From the NCBI GenBank assembly GCA_963971225.1, contig OZ020270.1, forward strand, positions 15,239,817-15,303,816: a stretch of DNA of 64,000 nt. The letters are read 5' to 3'. Shown one piece after another: positions 11,356-21,786 of this stretch (position 1 is its first letter; each line of letters starts with the position of its first letter). The DNA is from Melieria omissa (Eukaryota > Arthropoda > Insecta > Diptera > Ulidiidae). A model generated the notes under the pieces. That model made no database searches and was not told the origin of the DNA. It worked only from the letters and a program-made list of their open reading frames with translations. A program made the translations under genes and the position numbers.

Positions 11356-12605
11356 TCACATGAAATTTCGTGGTGGTTGATTCGACGATCCTGCGCTCGC
11401 ACTCGCACTCGTGCCAGCTGATGTCGATGATGGGGCCACATTCGGTGTCGAACCGGGTTGTGGCGGCGCAGGACTGGAGTCCTTACGACACAACAATGTG
11501 TGATGATGCCCGTCACAAGTCCGACATCTGCCATTTGATGAGCACTCTCTCGTTAGGTGTCCTGGCTTCAGGCAATTGAAACACAGATCCGAACCCCTTA
11601 GTGCCGAAAACCGCTGTCCTGGCGTCAGCGACAATAATTTCGGGCATCGAGTGAGTGAATGACCAGCCTCATTGCAGAATGTGCAATGACCAGGCGTAGT
11701 AGCAGCCAAGTGCGACTTCACCATTTGTCGCCGTGATGAATTCGCTGATCCACCACGCTGAAAGGATCCACTTGCAGCGCCAGTGCTGGATGATCCTGGC
11801 CAATGTAGAATGTCGAGCGAAAGGCTTTGAGCACGCCTTTCCACAAACTCGAGCAATTCGTCCAATTTCGGAATCACCTTTTCATCCGAATGTATGCCCC
11901 AAGCGTGTGCTGTAGCTGGTGGCAGCTTTGATGTGATGATGGGCACCGATAACGCATCCCATTGATCGACCGGTAACTCCATCACCCGTAGTGCACGCAA
12001 CGACTCGCGCGGTAACTCCATCACCCGTAGTGCACGCACGACTCGCGCGCCGTGTCCACAATCTTCAACAAATTCTCAGAGGTCTCATTTGATGCTGGGT
12101 TGATGCCCACGAACCGCGAAACATGTAACTCAGCCAGTTGTCTTGGGGTATCGTAGCGCCGAAGCAATTCGGTCCATGTTGCATCGAAACCACCAGTATA
12201 TAAATTGCCAACCAAAGTCTGGAGTGATTCGCTTGCCATTGCGTCTTGTAATTTAGCCAGTTTGTAGTATTCGGGGATTTCGGGCTTATTGAGAAGTGTC
12301 TCAATAGCATCCTTGAAGGAAAGCCAGTTGCGTAGTGAGCCATCGAATTTCGGAACGCGAACCGGATCCAATTTCAAATCCATCATGACATTAGGACTTG
12401 CCGATGCCCTGCCATCTGATAGAGGTGTGCCATGCAACTCGTGCACAGCCATTTGTTGATTTAATTTTACGATCATGGCGTTGTAGAAATCTTCTGTTTC
12501 GCCGTACAGCTCGTGGTGTGCTGCCAGTGCCTCATCAGTCGCGGCCTGTCCGACCAATTTGTCATACACCTTCATGAACCGATCGAAGTGCATTCGTACG
12601 GTCAC
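11356..12605 (-). pseudogene. BEL gag pseudogene (DUF1759-like capsid, three zinc knuckles)
   Basis: From 12605 leftwards, a coiled N-terminus is followed by VPKFDGSLRNWLSFKDAIE, the DUF1759-type core of BEL gag. The frame 11356-12039 then supplies three CCHC-like knuckles (CTFCNEAGHSLTRC, CFNCLKPGHLTREC, CRTCDGHHHTLLC) that would bind element RNA. A tandem duplication of 39 nt (11971-12009 repeated at 12010-12047), with one base missing in the second copy, causes the frame break. The C-terminus is Ser/Pro/Ala-rich and ends at 11356. Confidence 0.85.
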
Positions 12606-13851
12606 CGATCACCGCCGACGCAATGCATTCACGGCAGCCGCACGTTGGTTTAACTCAGCCATTGCTGTTCGGTAGCAGGCCACTGCGGGGTGGTGCCAGT
12701 CAGTTTTGCCGCTGAAAAATTTAAAAAAGTCGCAGAAAAAGTGTCACAGCCGCAAAAAAAGTGTCAAGTGATCCAATTTTGTTATACCATGTATATACAG
12801 TGGCGGACAAAACTGTTCACGAATTTTCATAAGTTAGAAAGCTTATCAAATTTTTTACTTTTTAACAACAAAAACAAAAATTTAAGTACATAGTTTTAAA
12901 ATTGAATATTTTGTTTACTGAAAAACAACAAACAAAATATTATAATTATATAATAATAAATAAAGAAACACTAAAATTCAACAAAAGTGGTGTGAACAGT
13001 TTTGACGCATATAAGCAAAAATCGATTGATATTATCGTGGTCTCCGCGGGCCTTTATAATGATTCGGCGTGCTTTGTACTAGATTGTGTAGTATTTTTGA
13101 GGGTATTTCCAACCACGCTGGTGAAGTTTTTTCCCATAATCTGTCAATATCCTTTGGTAAGTCTTTTTGGGCATAATTTTTCTCTTTAAGGCAAACCACT
13201 AATGTTCTATGGGGTTTAAGTCCGGTAATTGGGGTGGCCAATCAAAAATGTGTATGCCGTTTTCGGCTATCCACTCTTTGGTGGCTCTGGCTGTATGTTT
13301 TAGATCGTTGTCCTGCACAAAAATTTTTTCGTGACCCGGCTTTTTATAAAAGATATCTAAACTTAGTAGGTAGGAGTCCTCTCAAATCGTAATAAAGTCG
13401 CTTACGATCATTCTACTTTTGATACGGCGCAAAATTCCGACATCACTTCCACGGAAACAACCGCATGCTATAAGAGAAACAACTTCCAAACTTTAGAGTT
13501 TTTTCTATATTGCAGTTTGGGACTTCAATTTCCTTGTCTACCCAAGTGTAACGTTTACCGTCAGACCCCAAACGATGAATTTTTGTTTCATCCTACCAAG
13601 TTACTCTCCGCGAGTCATCAACGGGAGTCATTGCGTACTTCTTAGCAAATGCCAACCTGACCTTGCGATGACGACCAGTCAACAATGTTTTTTTATGTTT
13701 TGATCTTGGCTACAAATCCGCTTTCGTTTAATGTCTTTTGGACGGTTCTAGTGGTGACTTGTATACATTAATCAGCTTGTAGTACTTTTGCGATGTCTGC
13801 AGCAGTGTTAGTGGCAACAGTTAAAATCAACCTGCAAACAAAACGCTGAAC

Positions 13852-14987
13852 CAGTGCTGCCGTTTTCAATTTTTCTTCAGTAGTACAAATTGTGATTTTT
13901 GGGTAGTATTTATGGACTTTGAGTAGTACACATGCATATTTTCTAAACAATGTAAAAAAAATGATTCAACAAAAATTTTCCCGTAATTTGTTTTATAAGT
14001 TGAAAATTCCATAATAAAACTAAGTATTATTAAAATTTTTCATTAATATCAAATATCGTTATCGAATATGGTTAAAAAAAATGTCAACCCCAAGAGAAAT
14101 CGAACGATTTTATACACTTATATCAGGATATTCTAATGATTACGAGTTTCACCTTAGTTTAATTTTTCTGACTCGTCGACGTCCCAGCAACCACTTTATT
14201 GTCTTTATCAAATTTTAAAAGGTTCCTACAAGATTATACAAAAATGTATACGTTAATTTGTATTTAAATACAGTAATATTACTCTTTTATTTCACGATGT
14301 TCATTTTTGGGTATCGCATCTGCTGCGCATCTGCTGTTTTCAAAGTTTATGACTAGGGATCGGATTTATATGCAAATGCATATTTTTTTGGAGCTTCCGA
14401 TTTGAGCGGGACCAAGACAGAAAATATTTTTTTTGAAAAATATTAAAAATGAGCTAACATATGCACTGTATATTTGTATATGTTTGCATATTTTGCGCAT
14501 TTTTGCATTTTTTGCATAGTTTTTTTATAGTTTTTGCATATAAATCCGATACCTATTTATGACTATCAACATCTTATATCATATGATTAGAATAATGTGA
14601 ACTATTATACGAACAGCATTTGGCAACGCGGTTCAAAAAGGTGCATTTGTCACTTTAGTCGCACAACGGCAACGCTACGACGAGCTAATTTGCTTGATTG
14701 AAAAAAGTCCATCACAAAGTGAAACATACGGAAACACATGTGGTAGGGCTGCCCACGAACCAAAGATATTTGGTTAGAAATAAAAAACAGCAACATTGGT
14801 TGGAATTTCGTGCATCGGCAATGTTCAGTTTGGTAACTTAAACTTAGCCTTACTTAAAATATGAAAATTCAACTGCTAAAACTTATATTTCAGAAAATAG
14901 TAGTACAATCGGCCTGTGGGTAGTACGGTAGTACAGATGATGAAATAGTAGTAAAATACTACTATAGTAGTACGTTCGGCAGCCCTG
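13852..14987. mobile_element. non-autonomous hAT element with AGTAGTAC subterminal repeats
   Basis: The termini are CAGTGCTGCCG and CGGCAGCCCTG, an imperfect inverted pair, and a perfect 8-bp target duplication CGCTGAAC lies at 13844-13851 and 14988-14995. Both ends carry clusters of AGTAGTAC/GGTAGTAC, consistent with hAT subterminal sites. At 1136 bp it contains no transposase ORF. A 202-bp MITE sits inside it. Confidence 0.85.
14354..14555. mobile_element. 202-bp hAT-like MITE (ATGCAAA family)
   Basis: The inverted termini begin TAGGGATCGGATTTATATGC at the left and TAGGTATCGGATTTATATGC read inward from the right. The 8-bp duplication TTTATGAC flanks it at 14346-14353 and 14556-14563. The interior is rich in TTTTGCAT. 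It is the complete relative of the copy at 5930-6166 and is nested in the hAT element, which is nested in the Tc1-like element, which is nested in BEL. Confidence 0.85.
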
Positions 14988-15545
14988 CGCTGAACCACCG
15001 GAAACTACTTTTTCTTGCGACCATTTTTGCTCGATCTGGGTGTTATATTATAGCAGTCTTTAATTTTTTTAGCTACACCGATTGATATTTTGTGTTTTCC
15101 AGCAAATTTCCGATAGGTGAAACTACTTTCAATGTCAAAATTTTCTTTAAATTCTGCAAACAATTTTCGACCTATTTCAAATCAGCAAATTTAATTAGAA
15201 GTTTTGTACTTTGAAAAGTTTTTTGGAGCATAATGTTATATATTATTTATCTTCTCAATACACCGACGCGGTTCCGAATAGAACTAATAGCGATTGTCGA
15301 GACAAATGCTCTAATACGTAGCTTTGCCCGATCGCGGACAAAACTGTTCACACATGCCTGCAAATATTTCTTTAGAAAACGGTATTTTGCAGAAAATATA
15401 AACAGCTAAAATTATCATGGTATAACATGCTGGCTTGAAGTAAAAATGTGGCAAACTACGATTGCTATACTCCAAACAAGCACCCGCGAATTTAACATTT
15501 TGTGAAATTTAATTTTTTTTGTGAACAGTTTTGTCCGCCACTGTA

Positions 15546-16006
15546 AGTATAAACTTTAATTATTTCACCTTTCGAAACTCATTATTTTTAATGAATTTCT
15601 AAAGAAGATAATTTTCTGTGAAAAAACTGTTTTCTGCTAAAAATTATTGATAAGGAATATATTAAAAAGTCCCAATATGCATGTTTCGTATTTATTACGA
15701 AAACATTTCAAAGCATATGCGTGATATACTTACTTATCCATTGGGAGCCATCAAAATTAATTTGGCACAAATAACTTAGGCAATACCACAAAATAGCGCA
15801 TTAATTCAGATTAGTTTTGTACATTTTGCTGGAAAACTTTGACATTATAAAAGGGTTGCAAGTAGTTTAAATGTTGCCAGACGTATAATATTTAACTACT
15901 TAAGTGTCACCTTTGAAAAGTGAATACTAAACGGAACGCATATTTTGAGTATTTTGAAACACGCAAAAATAAAAAAAATTAACTTTACGAAACAATTTTC
16001 AAAATG
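15546..16006. other. BEL leader, nothing recognised
   Basis: AT-rich sequence between the Tc1-like element and the next inverted-repeat element, with no ORF of note. It belongs to the long BEL 5' leader or to undetected insertions in it. Confidence 0.3.
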
Positions 16007-16299
16007 TAGGGGAATTCTTTGTAAGGTGCCACTCTTTGTAATGTGCCAATCCTGCTCGATTTTGATGTTCCAGCAATCCAAGCAAAAATGACAACATAAA
16101 TTTTAATGCGGTTCTTAAGGGAAAAAAATGTAAAATTTGGTTAAGAAAAAACTTAAAAATAAAGCTGAAGGTTTTTGTTGCGGTGAAAAATAAATCAAAT
16201 ACGTCTGAAAAACTAAGGTAAATATCAGTGTTGGACTTAATTTTTAATGCTTTTTCATAATCCGAAATGATATCCGAGCATATCGTAAGAGAAGAACAT

Positions 16300-16808
16300 T
16301 AGGGGTATTCTCGATGTCTTGCAAAACCCTTGCAAGGTGCACGAAATGCAAAAATTGCAGAATCTTGCAATCCGTGCAATGATACAAAAACAAAATACAA
16401 GCAAAAAAATTTTGCATTTTTTGCATATCATGCTACGCAAACACCCTTGTTTTGTGTGTGACATCGTGTGTAGGTGCACACGACACACGGCACACGACAC
16501 GACACGACACGATTGTGCGACAGCCATTTAATTTTCTTCGTGTGCGCAAGCGTATTTTCTTTATATTTGGTTTTATTTCAATCTTTTTATGTAATTTGCA
16601 TATATGTATGTATTGCTTGCATGTGAAAATGGATCAACCGAAAACCAAATTAAAAATAAATGGAGAAAGTTTGTGGCTGTTTGCGGAATTTTTGCAATAT
16701 TTGCAATGTGTGCTTTTTTGTGCGTTCTCGATGTGTAGCATTTTCCAGTCTTGCACGTTTGCATTTTTACAAATTCTTCCTCCGTGCAAGACATCGAGAA
16801 TACCCCTA
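16300..16808. mobile_element. 509-bp hAT-like MITE (TAGGGGTATTC termini)
   Basis: The termini TAGGGGTATTCTCGATGTCT (16300) and its complement (ending 16808) are perfect inverted repeats of about 24 bp. The flanking octamers do not match, so the target duplication has been lost or the ends are shifted. A CACGA-type simple repeat occupies 16477-16513. Two ORFs here are fortuitous. Confidence 0.7.
16477..16513. repeat. simple repeat (ACACG)n
   Basis: Runs of CACGACACGACACG and related words occur inside the 509-bp MITE. Confidence 0.7.
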
Positions 16809-17412
16809 TTTATTCAATGATTTGAAAAATGGCGTGAAAATGTAAAATGACACCATTTTTTCTTTGTATAGTGCCACCCCTCTTTTTTCATTTTATTTAT
16901 TTTATGATACCATATCGGTAAAATGACATTTCTTGCTCGGAATCGTCATTAAAATGAATTTAAAGTGTTAGTCAATTTTTCTCTAATCCTATCATGAGGC
17001 AAAAATTAGTTCAGTTGTGTGTATTAATGTCCATATAGTTATTCGTTTAATTCGATACCATTCAATATCCATTTGGCTTTCGGTCATTTTCTATTCAATT
17101 CAAATTAAATTCAATAATCTCTCGTAAATTTTCTAAATCATGCATTTTTACTTGAGATTTCTACGTTTTTTGCGATTTTTTTTGGGGATGGCACTTTACA
17201 TTAAAAACTTTTAGGTTGTCGATTTTTAACACTTTGGGAAATTGGCTGTAAAATTAGTATTTACAAAAAATTCAAATGAGGTGTTTCCTTGGATCATAGC
17301 TGTTTAAACCATCTTTCCAACGGTATATTAACATTGGCGATAAGTTAATTTTCTAACGAGTTATACGCAAAAAGTGCCACCATGTGGTGGCACATTACAT
17401 AGAATTCCTTTA

Positions 17413-17579
17413 CATATAAACTTTTTGATAAAAAAAAAGGGGGCAAAAGTCGCATGATTTTGAAGAAAAGTGTCAAAATAAGCCTATTTTTAAAAAGTCG
17501 GTGTCAGGTGGCATCGGTCTCCAAAAAGGGTCAATTTGACACTTTAGTTGCACAACGGCAACACTGATGCCAGTGATTA
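17413..17579. other. BEL leader fragment
   Basis: It contains AAAAGTCGCATGA and AAGTGTCAAA, resembling AAAAAGTCGCAGAAAAAGTG at about 12727-12747 next to the gag start. The words TTTAGTTGCACAACGGCAAC recur almost exactly at 14659-14678 inside the hAT element. Confidence 0.35.
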
Positions 17580-17908
17580 ATTGTTGTATGCCAGCAGACC
17601 ACTACAGGATGCTGCAAGCGCCAAGCCAGGTGTACCAAAAGTTGTTGTATGTATGCCAGCAGACCACTACAGGATGCTGCAAGCGCCAAGCCAAGTTGTG
17701 TGTATGCGAGCAGACCGCTACAGGATGCTGCAAGCGCCAAGCCAAGTTGTGTGTATGCGAGCAGACCGCTTCAGGATGCTGCAAGCGCCAAGCCAGGTTG
17801 TGTGTGTGCGAGCAGGCCGCTACAGGATGCTGCAAGCGCCAAGCCAAGTTGTGTGTATGCGAGCGACCGCTACAGGATGCTGCAAGCGCCAAGCCAAGTT
17901 GTGTGTAT
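17580..17908 (+). repeat. 51-bp minisatellite in BEL leader
   Basis: Six tandem units share GCAGACCGCTACAGGATGCT followed by GCAAGCGCCAAGCCA. Starts fall at about 17593, 17659, 17710, 17761, 17812 and 17862, a 51-bp period after the first. One more unit follows the MITE at 18428. Overlapping ORFs in all frames here are artefacts of the repeat. Confidence 0.85.
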
Positions 17909-18421
17909 AGCGGCCTTTAGACGGTCGCACATGTTTGCAATCATGTGCGATGGGGGCAATGTGCGATGAGCGTTTACACGGTCAAACATGTGCGCACACT
18001 TCAGTTGTTTCGCTTCTGCCAACGAAGCAACATGGTATGCGCTTTCAAATCAATTTCCTTAAATTTGCATAAAAGCACCTCTATGCTGCGTTTCTTTTAA
18101 TTTTTATTTTTATATTCTTCACCTTTTACTTTTCACAGTTCGGGATTGTGTCTATACACCTCCAAGAACTCCTTCCATAATATTTAATTTTTTTGCGACG
18201 CCATCCTCACTGCTCGCTGTCCACCGATCGAATGAAAAAATGCACTATGTGTGTCACACAGCCGTTTACACGGTCGCACATGTGCGTCGCGCCGACAGAG
18301 AAATCAAAAAATTTTGAAAACCGTCGCACATGTCCGACGACACGAATTTCTTGCGTTTACGGTCATTCTTCTCGTCGCGCCGCACATGATTGCGGACATG
18401 TGCGACCGTGTAAAGGCCGCT
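17909..18421. mobile_element. 513-bp MITE with TTTACACGGTCGCACATG repeats
   Basis: The termini AGCGGCCTTTAGACGGTCGC and the complement of GCGACCGTGTAAAGGCCGCT are inverted. TAT flanks it on both sides (17906-17908, 18422-18424), giving a 3-bp target duplication inside a minisatellite unit. Internal copies of TTTACACGGTCGCACATGTG lie near both ends. No ORF. The 3-bp duplication suggests PIF/Harbinger, but the sequence is not TWA. Confidence 0.75.
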
Positions 18422-18754
18422 TATGCGAGCAGACCGCTACAGGATGCTGCAAGCGCCAAGGCAAGTTGTGTAAGACGTTGCTGTACGTGTACCGTATGAG
18501 GTCCCGTTAGCAGCACACTCGTCAATTGTTGTTTGTCTGCAGACCACTGCCGATGCTGCAGAAGTCAAAGCCAAAATGTGTAAGACGTTGCTGTACGGGT
18601 ACCGTATGTGATCCCGTTAGCAGCACACTCGTCCTCTCGTACATGTTTCGACGCGTCCTAAGATGGCGGCATGCGGAACTCTCGTACACCAATCTCCAAT
18701 TTTCCGCCAATGTCCAGGAGCCGTGAACTCTTCCTCACAGGAGGCACCAACAAA
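18422..18754. repeat. last minisatellite unit and diverged 51-bp-like copies; BEL primer-binding region
   Basis: A unit at 18422-18475 continues the array. GTAAGACGTTGCTGTACG is then repeated at 18471 and 18581, with CCCGTTAGCAGCACACTCGT at 18502 and 18612. The last 30 bp before 18755 contain CAGGAGGCACCA, the complement of a TGGTGCC-type primer-binding site for minus-strand DNA synthesis. Confidence 0.5.
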
Positions 18755-19029
18755 TGTACGGGAAACAACTTCCAATTAGCTCCGCACACGCAAAATAAGT
18801 CCCAACCACCAACAGTCAGAAAGAAAACCAAAAAGAACCGGAGTTCCAGCGGAGCGCGCGCTGCTCGCTTTTATTTTGAACAACCAACTTCAATCACAAC
18901 CAAGTAACGACTCCTCTAAAAAGTAAAAGAAACTAAAAGCCAACAGAAAAAATGTCATCATTGTGCAGCACTCGAGTGCGTGGGTGTTGCCAACTCAAAC
19001 CATCTGTCTGCGTTCAATATTATTGTACA
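18755..19029 (-). repeat. BEL 5' LTR (275 bp)
   Basis: Near-identical to 7194-7483 apart from a 15-bp deletion and a few substitutions, with the same TGTAC...GTACA ends. It is followed by CCTTT at 19030-19034. Confidence 0.9.
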
Positions 19030-19066
19030 CCTTTTCACTTTATGCTGTTCTTCTTCATGTCAGTAA

Positions 19067-20435
19067 AGGTCAAACTCCATGAAGCGCGTTTCAGGCGTAC
19101 AGGGTTTGTCGCGTTATGGCATTTCACGCGTTATTCGCGTTGCAATGTTGTATGCTCCATAACACGCGTTTCACGCGTCAGCTTCTTCTTCTTACGTCAG
19201 CTGATGCTAATTTTTAATTGGCAAACTGCTGATTGATTTCGTTGTGAATTGTGAAAAATTTCGAAATGAAATTGCTATACGACGTTATAGACTTATAGAA
19301 TTTACTGATTTCATTTTAAACACAATAAATGCATATCGAGCATTGCAAAAAATAAAAAAAAAAGATTCAGTTGAGTTCAATTTGTAGCAATTTATCTCAC
19401 AGGAACGAGCAAAATTCGATATACACCGAATAAGCTATCGAATTTCCAATACAGCGAAGACTAAGTTTCGTCTGTCAACGAATAATGCTAATTTGTAGGA
19501 AATTATTCACATTTTATGTTAAAATGTTGAATTTCAAATGTTTCCTAAATGTATTTAATAGCTTTCGTGTAAAATAAATGCATCCGACTTTTGCGATAAT
19601 ATGGCGTTCAAACTGACGACTTAAACGTGTTTAATGTGCTTAAACAAGTTAAATGAACAAAACCAGTTCGAAAACCTGTTCACTCACATGCAATTGTTGT
19701 TGGAAATTAAACGTGTTAAACCATTTAACATGTTTTGAAACGAGTTTAACGCAAGGTTGCATCCGAAAGCTTTCTATGAAAAAGCTTTTTTGTCAACTGA
19801 ATACAGCGCACACCCTAGACACAAACCAGAAAAAACATCCCTACAGATTCAGCTGTCAATTTATCACAACAAAACCAAACAAACATTGAAAATGTGAAAA
19901 TGTTGAAATATATAAAAATTATCGTTTTGCTCGCACTGCTTTCATTCTATTCATCGCCTTTTTGTGGCATCTGAATACAAGGCGTCTAATATTGAATGAA
20001 GTTGAGTACGATGCCGTGGTTTATGAAATATGCGCCTATATTTCGCTCGAATTATGCTCCCAGCACATCAGTTTACAAAAATATTTGTTTGTTGTGTGTA
20101 AACAAACTGCTGTCAAATTAAACTTCATTGAGCAGTCTGGACGGTTGTGTTCAACAAAAAGCTCTTTTTACTTAAACTAGTTTAAATGAGTCAGTTTGAA
20201 CGCAATATAACACAAGTTTTTTATCGGCATTACCATTAAACCACATAATTTATGACATCTTTAGGAGCTCTGTCAGCTGTTTGACGTCGTTAAGCGCGAA
20301 ACGCGTGAGAGAGTTGAAATTAGTTCAACTTTTGACGCGTTTCGGGCGTATCGACGTCAAGTCATGGAGTTTGCTTCATACAAATACACTGATTCTACTT
20401 GATACGCTTGAAACACGCTTTATGGAGTTTGGGCT
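19067..20435. mobile_element. PIF/Harbinger-type MITE, 1369 bp
   Basis: The termini read AGGTCAAACTCCATGAAGCG at the left and AGCCCAAACTCCATAAAGCG inward from the right. TAA at 19064-19066 and 20436-20438 gives the 3-bp TWA duplication of PIF/Harbinger. No transposase is present. A second inverted-repeat element (about 19603-20203) sits inside. It shares the right TAA with the large Harbinger element beginning at 20439. Confidence 0.75.
19603..20203. mobile_element. nested MITE with GCGTTCAAACTGAC termini
   Basis: GGCGTTCAAACTGACGACTT at 19603 and the complement of AGTCAGTTTGAACGC ending at 20203 form the termini. The same terminus, TTGCGTTCAAACTGACGACA, occurs at 57407 next to an MADF-like ORF, linking this MITE to that Harbinger family. 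Target duplication not resolved. Confidence 0.6.
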
Positions 20436-20654
20436 TAACATTCAAACCTAAATTGGAGCGTTAGCGGCAAGAAACTGTCAAAATTGCTTCATGCCCATAC
20501 AAAACCGCAATTGAAACGCTCTGACGCTGAGCTATTCGAATTTTCAATTTTCACAAGGCGTTAGCAGTTGAAGTTGGCTGCGACAAACAAAAACAGCTGT
20601 GTATACACATCTGTTGATTTTATTCAAATTGTGACAAATTTGTGCAAAGAAGAG

Positions 20655-21783
20655 GTAAGAATTGTAAAATATTAATAACACGGTGCAACACTGAAAATAC
20701 ACCTGACAAATTACATAGTGTAGGCTGTTTATATGGTCGAATAATGCATAAAAATATTTTTGTTATATTTTTTGTACCCTCCAAATTTTATTTATTTACA
20801 AAAAACCGTTTTTACAAACTTTCCGCGGTAATCTATGAATATCTCAGTAATTTTTTTTAACGATTTTCAATATGTAATATGTTTTGGAAAGAGCATTGTC
20901 AGACCTTTCGAATGATGTATGTCAATTCATTGTTTAAACAAATGAGTAGTAAGTTTTTATCGCATAAACCTTGAAAAAGTGATTTTTTTCTCAATTTTTT
21001 TAACTTTAACCAGTTTTTATTGCATAATGAAACAAAAAAATTAATAAAGTTAGGTAATATTCTGAAAGAAGATTTGTTTACGAACAAATTGGTGTATTGC
21101 TTTATTGAATTGGACCAAAACTGCGGAATCTACGCTATTTTTTCGTAACTAGAAAATAAAGCCTTGAATATGTATTCGTTTGAGATTTAAATAAAAATTT
21201 AAGACGAATTCATTGTACACACTGCAATACACATGATAGGCTTTATTTTCTAGTTACGAAAAAATAGCGTAGATTCCGCAGTTTTGGTCCAATTCAATAA
21301 AGCAATACACCAATTTGTTCGTAAACAAATCTTCTTTCAGAATATTACCTAACTTTATTAATTTTTTTGTTTCATTATACAATAAAAACTGGTTAAAGTT
21401 AAAAAAATTTAGAAAAAAATCACTTTTTCAAGGTTTATGCGATAAAAACTTACTACTCATTTGTTTAAACAATGAATTGACATACATCATTCGAAAGGTC
21501 TGACAATGCTCTTTCCAAAACATATTACATATTGAAAATCGTTAAAAAAAATGACTGAGATATTCATAGATTACCGTGGAAAGTTTGTAAAAACGGTTTT
21601 TTGTGAATAAATAAAATTTGGAGGGTACAACAAATATAACAAAAATATTTTTATGGATTATTCGACCACATAAACAGCCTACAGTATGTTACTTGTCAGA
21701 TTTATTTAATTTTTTTTTTTTTGTAGCACAGTGTAATTTGTTGTAAATAGTAGATTTTAAGTTCGTTTGGTTGTATTATTTAG
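20655..21783 (+). other. intron in the 5' untranslated region of the MADF gene
   Basis: A donor AGAG|GTAAGA lies at 20655 and an acceptor TTATTTAG ends at 21783, four bases before the MADF start codon (CAG at 21784-21786 is an alternative acceptor). Most of the intron is the foldback element. The assignment is inferred from splice-site context. Confidence 0.5.
20678..21734. mobile_element. foldback element: 1.06-kb near-perfect palindrome
   Basis: The left arm 20678-21163 and right arm 21238-21734 are inverted copies of each other around a 74-bp loop. The identity is visible as two 62-residue ORFs on opposite strands (20899-21087 minus, 21315-21503 plus) that differ at only two residues. The ends read ACACGGTGCAACACTG and ACACTGTGCTACAAAA inward. 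It has no protein function and would form a long hairpin RNA if transcribed. Confidence 0.85.
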
Positions 21784-21786
21784 CAG

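Larger units (their letters stand above)
13030..15235 (-). pseudogene. Tc1-like transposase pseudogene, split by a hAT insertion
   Basis: The N-terminal part is right of the hAT insertion (about 14996-15235) and the rest lies at 13030-13843. Motifs on the minus strand include VQDNDLKHTARATKEW (second catalytic Asp, about 13255-13310) and DWPPQLPDLNPIEHW (third catalytic region, about 13200-13245), typical of Tc1. The C-terminal segment at 13032-13241 has drifted into another frame. Several frame breaks besides the 1.1-kb insertion make it non-functional. Confidence 0.8.
12798..15543 (-). mobile_element. Tc1-like transposon inside the BEL leader
   Basis: The termini are CAGTGGCGGACAAAACTGTT at 12798 and its complement ending at 15543, flanked by TA at 12796-12797 and 15544-15545. 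Each end also has an inner inverted copy of the same motif about 190 bp inside (TGTGAACAGTTTTGACGC at 12991-13008; GCGGACAAAACTGTTCAC near 15334). A minus-strand transposase remnant lies between. The element was later hit by a hAT element (13852-14987). Confidence 0.88.
16007..17412. mobile_element. inverted-repeat element with GTGCCAC motifs
   Basis: The left end reads TAGGGGAATTCTTTGTAAGG and the right end, read inward, TAAAGGAATTCTATGTAATG, each followed by TGCCAC. The motif GTGCCAC/GTGGCAC recurs in the interior (about 16028, 16871, 17374, 17386). No flanking duplication was found and no coding region is visible, so the call is tentative. Confidence 0.45.
7194..19029 (-). mobile_element. 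BEL/Pao LTR retrotransposon, complete but heavily interrupted
   Basis: Two copies of one LTR (7194-7483 and 18755-19029) bracket a minus-strand gag-pol with BEL/Pao features. The flanks carry a 5-bp target duplication CCTTT (7189-7193 and 19030-19034), typical of BEL. A purine tract adjoins the left LTR and a candidate primer-binding site (TGGTGCCTCCTG, minus strand) adjoins the right LTR. The 11.8-kb span is inflated by a Tc1-like element (12798-15543), by MITEs and by a minisatellite in the leader. All ORFs are broken. Confidence 0.88.

Noticed and set aside
17580..17908. Regular 51-bp repeats, CRISPR-like at first glance
   Set aside because: The whole unit is conserved, there are no unique spacers and no cas genes, and the setting is a fly retrotransposon leader: a minisatellite.
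17567..18510. Several overlapping ORFs on both strands
   Set aside because: All are translations of the minisatellite and the MITE in every frame.
20899..21503. Two homologous 62-residue ORFs on opposite strands as a gene pair
   Set aside because: They are the two arms of the foldback palindrome; no domain and no conserved start context.
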